The translations under genes and the position numbers were made by a program. The notes below the pieces were generated by a model, which searched no databases, was not told the origin of the DNA, and saw nothing but the letters and a program-made list of their open reading frames with translations. Below are positions 43,744 to 47,363 of a stretch of 47,363 bases of DNA, in pieces; within the stretch, counting starts at the first letter, position 1; the number at the start of each line of letters is the position of its first letter. Origin of the DNA: Nocardiopsis endophytica (lineage in GTDB: Bacteria; Actinomycetota; Actinomycetes; Streptosporangiales; Streptosporangiaceae); contig NZ_JAQFWQ010000050.1 of NCBI RefSeq assembly GCF_027706725.1, positions 1 through 47,363 of the forward strand. Reading direction: 5' to 3'.

Positions 43744-43790
43744 CCCGCCACGGCGGGAAGGGCGGCGCCCGGCGTGTCGGGGCGCCGCCC
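43744..43790 (-). terminator. Double hairpin after the CDP-alcohol phosphotransferase gene
   Basis: Two stems follow the stop at 43811 on the minus strand: GGGCGGCGCCC (43760-43770) with 43780-43790, then CCCGCC/GGCGGG (43744-43757). Some T residues follow, not a full tract. They likely end the operon that comes from the right edge. Confidence 0.6.
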
Positions 43791-43810
43791 GCGGGCCGCC
43801 GCTGCGGCGG

Positions 43811-44587
43811 CTACTCCAGCCGCCGCGAGGCCAGCACGCTGACCAGGTGCAGCACGGTCTGCAGGGCGGCCACCGCCACGCACACCGCCATCAGGACGCG
43901 GGTGGCGGCCAGGTCGCCGCGGACCGCGTCCACCACCGCGACGCCCACCAGCAGGATCGACAGCTCCACCGCCTGGATCACGCGGTGGAACCGCAGAGCC
44001 GAGGCCGCCTTGCGGGCCAGGCTCAGCCCGGAGGAGCGGGGGCGCATGGCCTCCTGGGAGACCTGCTCGGGCAGCCCGGCCTTGGCCCGGGCCACCACCA
44101 CGTTGTCGGTCTCGGCCTTGATCAGCGCCACGCCGATCGCCCCGGCCATCCCGGCCACCACCCAGCCGCCGGGCTCGAACGCGCCCTGCGCGCGCACGCC
44201 CAGCCCGATGAGCAGGGCGATCTCGGAGACGTAGTGGCCGATGCGGTCCAGGTAGATCCCGGCGGTGCTGGTGCGGCCGGTGTAGCGCGCGACCTCGCCG
44301 TCGACGCAGTCCAGCAGCAGGTAGACCTGCACCATGGCGAAGGCCAGCAGCGCCGACCACAGGCCGCCGAAGGCCACGACGGCGCCGGCCAGCACACCGA
44401 AGGCCATCATCAGGTAGGTGATGGGGTTCGGCGGCACGCCCAGCCGCACGAACACGGTGCTGAGGTAGGGGGACAGGTCGCGCATGTACAGGCGACCGGC
44501 CCAGTGCTCCTCGTTGACGCGCTCCTTGACGCCCTCGGGCTGGCCCCCGGCGCGGACCTCAGCGACCGACGGTTTGGACATACTCAC
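43811..44587 (-). CDS. CDP-alcohol phosphatidyltransferase-family membrane protein
   Basis: The 258-residue protein has about six membrane helices and the CDP-alcohol phosphotransferase motif from Asp93: DCVDGEVAR, then eight residues, Gly110, Asp114. The fourth Asp of the usual D-DG-AR-G-D-D motif is replaced by His118 (DRIGHY). These enzymes transfer a phospho-alcohol from a CDP carrier to an alcohol such as inositol phosphate, glycerol phosphate or a lipid. The GTG start at 44587 has GGAG five bases upstream; the gene overlaps the preceding dehydrogenase gene by 29 bases, so they are tightly coupled. It probably uses a CDP-polyol made by the two preceding genes. Confidence 0.9.
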   Translation of the reverse strand: MSMSKPSVAEVRAGGQPEGVKERVNEEHWAGRLYMRDLSPYLSTVFVRLGVPPNPITYLMMAFGVLAGAVVAFGGLWSALLAFAMVQVYLLLDCVDGEVARYTGRTSTAGIYLDRIGHYVSEIALLIGLGVRAQGAFEPGGWVVAGMAGAIGVALIKAETDNVVVARAKAGLPEQVSQEAMRPRSSGLSLARKAASALRFHRVIQAVELSILLVGVAVVDAVRGDLAATRVLMAVCVAVAALQTVLHLVSVLASRRLE

Positions 44588-45626
44588 CGACGCTCCGCCG
44601 AATCTCGTCCTCGGACAGGTCCAGGTGCTCCAGCACCGTGTAGCGCCCCGGCCGGGTGGCGGGGGCGTGCGCCACGGCCCGGGTGAACATCTCCTCGTCC
44701 AGGCCGACGTCCCCGGGGGTCAGGGGCAGCTCGTGGCGGAGCAGGCAGGCGCGGATGTCCCGCATGCGCCGGTCGTCCTCGCCCAGGTGCCGGGTGCGCA
44801 GGAAGTAGGCGAACAGGGCGCCGATCCCGGCCAGCTCGCCGTGGTTGCTCACCCCGGGGTACAGGTGGGTGACGGCGTGCAGGATCTCGTGGCACCCGCC
44901 GCTGGCCGGGCGGCTCGACCCGGCCACCGACATCGCCATCCCGGACAGCACCAGCGCCTCGGCGAGCACGGTGAGGAACTCGTCGGACTCGACCGAGTCG
45001 GTGCGGTAGAGCACCGCCTCGGCGGCGACCCGGGCGAAGGTGACGGCCATGCCGTCCACCGGCTCGCCCTGCTCGCGCCCGGCCAGCTCCCAGTCGGCGA
45101 TCGCCGACAGGTTGGAGACGACGTCCCCCACCCCGGAGCGGACCAGCCGCTGCGGCGCGGCGCGCACGTAGTCCACGTCGATGACCACCGCGATGGGCAT
45201 GGACACCCCGTAGGTGCCCTTGCCGCTCTCGTGCTCCAGGGACGCGGTGGGCGAGCAGATGCCGTCGTGCGCGAGGTTGGTGGCCACGGCGACCATCGGC
45301 ACGCCGGCCATGGAGGCGGCGTACTTGGTCACGTCGATGGTCTTGCCGCCACCGATCCCGGCGACCGCCTCGTAGGCGCCCGCCCGCAGCTTCTTGCCCA
45401 GCTCGGTGGCGGCGTCCACGCTGCCGCCGTCGACCTGGACCACCTCGCAGTCGGGCATGTCGAGGTCGGCGGCGATCTGGCCGCCCTGCCCCGGGCCGAC
45501 CGCGACGGCGATGCGGCCCGAGGTGGCGATGCGGCGGTCGGACAGGACCGACCCGAGGGAGGCGATGGCGCCCCGGCGCACGTCGATGGTGAGCGGGGAC
45601 GGCAGCATCCGGGCTAGTAGCGGCAT
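44559..45626 (-). CDS. sn-glycerol-1-phosphate dehydrogenase-like enzyme (iron-containing ADH superfamily)
   Basis: The 355-residue protein belongs to the dehydroquinate synthase/glycerol dehydrogenase fold and most resembles the AraM/EgsA glycerol-1-phosphate dehydrogenases. The NAD(P)-binding GGGKTIDVTK is at 92-101 and AHDGICSPTASL at about 119-130. Metal ligands are expected at Asp168 (GVGDVVSN), His246 (GGCHEILHA) and His262 (SNHGELAGIGAL). It would reduce dihydroxyacetone phosphate or a related keto-phosphate to a polyol phosphate. GGGAG lies five bases before the ATG; the gene overlaps the cytidylyltransferase gene by 13 bases. Confidence 0.88.
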   Translation of the reverse strand: MPLLARMLPSPLTIDVRRGAIASLGSVLSDRRIATSGRIAVAVGPGQGGQIAADLDMPDCEVVQVDGGSVDAATELGKKLRAGAYEAVAGIGGGKTIDVTKYAASMAGVPMVAVATNLAHDGICSPTASLEHESGKGTYGVSMPIAVVIDVDYVRAAPQRLVRSGVGDVVSNLSAIADWELAGREQGEPVDGMAVTFARVAAEAVLYRTDSVESDEFLTVLAEALVLSGMAMSVAGSSRPASGGCHEILHAVTHLYPGVSNHGELAGIGALFAYFLRTRHLGEDDRRMRDIRACLLRHELPLTPGDVGLDEEMFTRAVAHAPATRPGRYTVLEHLDLSEDEIRRSVGEYVQTVGR

Positions 45627-46345
45627 GCGATCTCCCGGGCGCGCGCGAGGTCGTCGTGGTCGTCCACCTCGACCCAGTCGACCTTGCCGATCGGGGCGAC
45701 GGCGATCTTCCCGCCGCGGGCGACCAGCTCCTGGAAGCCGTCCTCGTAGTACAGGTCCGGGTCGCGCTCCCAGACGGCCTTGAGGGCGTCGGCCAGGCGG
45801 CCGGCGACCGCGCCGTCGACGAGGGTGGCGCCGATGTACTCCCCGGCGGCGGTGGCCGGGTCCATCTTCTTGGTGATGCGCTCCAGGTGCCCCGAGCCGT
45901 CCAGGGTCACCTTCATCTCCTCGTCGGCCAGGGTTTTGACGTTGTCCACCGCCAGGAGGAGCTCCGGCCCGCGTGCGGCCAGTAGCGTCTCTTCCACACT
46001 CACGGGGTGCACCGTGTCGCCGTTCACCAGGAGGACGCCCTCGGAGAAGTACTCACGCGCGGTCCACAGGGAGTAGGCGTTGTTCCACTCCTCGGCCTTG
46101 TCGTTGTACACGAGCGTCAGCTTCACGCCGTGGCGGCGCTCCAGCGCCTCCTTGCGCTCCTCGACCGCCTCGGAGCGGTAGCCGACGACGACCACGACGT
46201 CGGTCAGGCCCGAGGCCGCCAGGTTGCGCAGCGAGATGTCCATGATGGTGGTCTCGCCGTCGACCGGCACCAGCGCCTTGGGGAGCGTGTCGGTGTAGGG
46301 GCGCAGCCTCCGGCCGGCTCCGGCCGCAAGAACCATACCGAGCAT
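45614..46345 (-). CDS. Nucleotidyltransferase, CTP:polyol/inositol-phosphate type
   Basis: The 243-residue protein is an NTP_transferase GT-A-fold enzyme: GMVLAAGAGRRLRPYTDTLPKALVPV binds the nucleotide, LLVNGDTVHP carries the metal Asp, and KVDWVEVDDHDDLARAREI is the C-terminal signature of phosphocholine- and inositol-1-phosphate cytidylyltransferases. I infer CTP plus a polyol phosphate as substrates, since a CDP-alcohol phosphotransferase gene follows. AGGAGG lies about 11 bases before the ATG. It lies between the DUF5941-type gene (16-base gap) and the G1P-dehydrogenase-like gene (overlap). Confidence 0.88.
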   Translation of the reverse strand: MLGMVLAAGAGRRLRPYTDTLPKALVPVDGETTIMDISLRNLAASGLTDVVVVVGYRSEAVEERKEALERRHGVKLTLVYNDKAEEWNNAYSLWTAREYFSEGVLLVNGDTVHPVSVEETLLAARGPELLLAVDNVKTLADEEMKVTLDGSGHLERITKKMDPATAAGEYIGATLVDGAVAGRLADALKAVWERDPDLYYEDGFQELVARGGKIAVAPIGKVDWVEVDDHDDLARAREIACRY

Positions 46346-46361
46346 GTACGCGCGTTCCTCC

Positions 46362-47006
46362 TTATGTCGTGGGGGCGCCTGCGCCTCCCGGTTCGTCGCC
46401 GGTGTCCGCCAGGTCGGCCACCGGTGTGCGGGCCCAGCCCGCCACCGCCCCGTAGGCGAGCAGCACGGCCAGGTAGCCGGTGAGCGCGCCGAAGGCGAAC
46501 GGCAGCCAGCCCAGGGCGCCTCCCGCGGCGGCGAGCAGCATGCGGCCGTCCCATCCGAGCGCCGCCCGAGCGGCCCGGTCCGGTGGACCGGCCCCTTGGC
46601 GTGCCCGGCAGACGGTACCGCAGTGGTGCAGGGCCACCACGACCAAGAGTACGAACACCAGGGGGCCCGGTACGCCGCCGCCCGTGCCCAGCGCGAGCAG
46701 GTACAGGTACTCGGCCCCGCGCAGGAGGGGGACGGCGAGGGGGTCGTGGCGGCCGCCGTGCGGATGCGCCGAGGCGGCCCCGGCCAGCAGGAGCGCGGCC
46801 ACCGGTGCGAACAGGGTAATGCCTGTGGCCGCCCCCAGGCCTGCCGCGAGCAGGACGCCGGTCACCAGGGCGGCGGCGGCCGCGGGCGGCAGCGGCGGCA
46901 GTGCGCCGCCCGCCAGGCGCCCCAGCAGCCGCGCAAGGTGACCATCATCACGGAGAAACCGCACGTCGACGCGTGTCGACCGGCGGCCCGGGGGGAACCC
47001 GTCCAC
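46362..47006 (-). CDS. Membrane protein, DUF5941-type
   Basis: The 214-residue protein starts with a soluble stretch (RVDVRFLRDDGHLARLLGRL) and has about five membrane helices. LLRGAEYLYLLALG and ALHHCGTVCRARQG followed by GWDGRMLLAAAGG look like the C-terminal DUF5941 region that, as I recall, actinomycetes often fuse to a CDP-alcohol phosphotransferase and a nucleotidyltransferase. Here it is a separate frame starting with GTG one base after the stop of the frame to its right. Function unknown; likely a partner of the CDP-alcohol enzymes. Confidence 0.65.
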   Translation of the reverse strand: MDGFPPGRRSTRVDVRFLRDDGHLARLLGRLAGGALPPLPPAAAAALVTGVLLAAGLGAATGITLFAPVAALLLAGAASAHPHGGRHDPLAVPLLRGAEYLYLLALGTGGGVPGPLVFVLLVVVALHHCGTVCRARQGAGPPDRAARAALGWDGRMLLAAAGGALGWLPFAFGALTGYLAVLLAYGAVAGWARTPVADLADTGDEPGGAGAPTT

Positions 47007-47007
47007 G

Positions 47008-47363
47008 CTAGCCGCTCGACCCCCTCCCCGGCCGGGGGTCCGCCAGGGCGGCGGTCACCGCGATCGCGCACCCCACCATGAGTGCGATGCAGGTCACGCG
47101 CGCGTCGGCCGCCAGGGCGCCGGCAGCGATGACGGCGAACCGCAGCGGCCGGGGGAAGGCCGCCGCCTCCCGGAGGGCGCCGACGGCGGCGGGGCGGCGC
47201 GCGGCCCCCGCCCGCCGCACCCCGTCCCGGGGGCCGCGGCCCCGGGCCCCGAGGGCCCGCTGCGGGCCCAGCAGCTCCTCGGCCAGGCCGGGGTCGGTGC
47301 GCTCGGGGACGGCCTCCATCCCGGGCAGACGCGCCAGCGGTGAGCCCTCGCGCGGGGCGGGCA
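47008..47363 (-). CDS. C-terminal part of a protein entering from the right edge
   Basis: This frame is open to the window edge and stops at 47008. It ends in a hydrophobic segment (LRFAVIAAGALAADARV, then ALMVGCAIAVTAAL) and a short Gly/Arg tail. Upstream it is Pro/Arg-rich (PERTDPGLAEELLGP). Its end is one base before the DUF5941-type start and in another frame. It may be the middle part of a larger DUF5941 protein, either naturally split or frameshifted here, or the last part of an independent membrane protein. A Met at 47319 could also be a start. Confidence 0.55.
   Translation of the reverse strand, partial: PAPREGSPLARLPGMEAVPERTDPGLAEELLGPQRALGARGRGPRDGVRRAGAARRPAAVGALREAAAFPRPLRFAVIAAGALAADARVTCIALMVGCAIAVTAALADPRPGRGSSG

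Overview
The window is very GC-rich and uses many GTG starts and one TTG start. It carries a complete WhiB gene, the coenzyme F420 genes fbiA, fbiB and fbiC, a PknB-type Ser/Thr kinase, an LCP protein and many cell-wall glycosyltransferases. This points to a filamentous actinomycete; the family Nocardiopsaceae is my best guess, but that is inference. No tRNA, rRNA, CRISPR array, transposase or phage gene was recognised.

Layout. 1-0.9 kb: the inside end of a long non-coding repeat. 0.9-7.0 kb (minus strand): whiB with its own promoter and terminator, then a giant GT2 membrane glycosyltransferase translationally coupled to a DUF5719-like secreted protein. 7.2-8.6 kb: a membrane protein with a Gln/Tyr-rich repeat tail. 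8.9-11.1 kb: fbiA-fbiB, followed by a 64-bp palindrome. 11.3-14.3 kb: an NhaP-type Na+/H+ antiporter and a secreted GH18 chitinase. 14.4-17.0 kb: fbiC, so three of the four actinobacterial F420 genes lie within 8 kb. 17.0-22.8 kb: a GT4 glycosyltransferase coupled to an unknown protein, a methyltransferase, an alpha/beta hydrolase with an Asp nucleophile, a cyclophilin-like protein and a flippase-like membrane protein. 22.6-27.1 kb: two micro-ORFs, then a minus-strand operon of a GT-C-like membrane protein, a GT2 and a GT4. 27.1-27.8 kb: a second, inverted copy of the left-end repeat. 27.9-31.9 kb: the Ser/Thr kinase, divergent from a TIGR03089 protein and an LCP cell-wall ligase. 32.0-42.0 kb: UDP-GlcNAc 2-epimerase, WbpA-type nucleotide-sugar dehydrogenase and four further glycosyltransferase or glycosyltransferase-like genes. 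42.1-43.7 kb: a nitroreductase and a GT2. 43.8 kb to the right edge: a minus-strand operon of a DUF5941-type membrane protein, a nucleotidyltransferase, an sn-glycerol-1-phosphate-dehydrogenase-like enzyme and a CDP-alcohol phosphotransferase.

How the parts may work together (inference): the right 15 kb looks like a factory for an anionic cell-wall glycopolymer. The epimerase and dehydrogenase supply amino-sugar precursors, the cytidylyltransferase-dehydrogenase-CDP-alcohol set supplies and uses a CDP-activated polyol, the glycosyltransferases build the chain, and the LCP protein attaches it to peptidoglycan. The left half is dominated by F420 synthesis.

The two most unusual signals are: (1) the inverted, internally tandem ~215-bp repeat units, whose predicted stems show compensatory and G.U-compatible changes, as expected of a structured RNA; and (2) the glycerol-1-phosphate-dehydrogenase/cytidylyltransferase/CDP-alcohol operon, whose phosphotransferase has His in place of the last conserved Asp.
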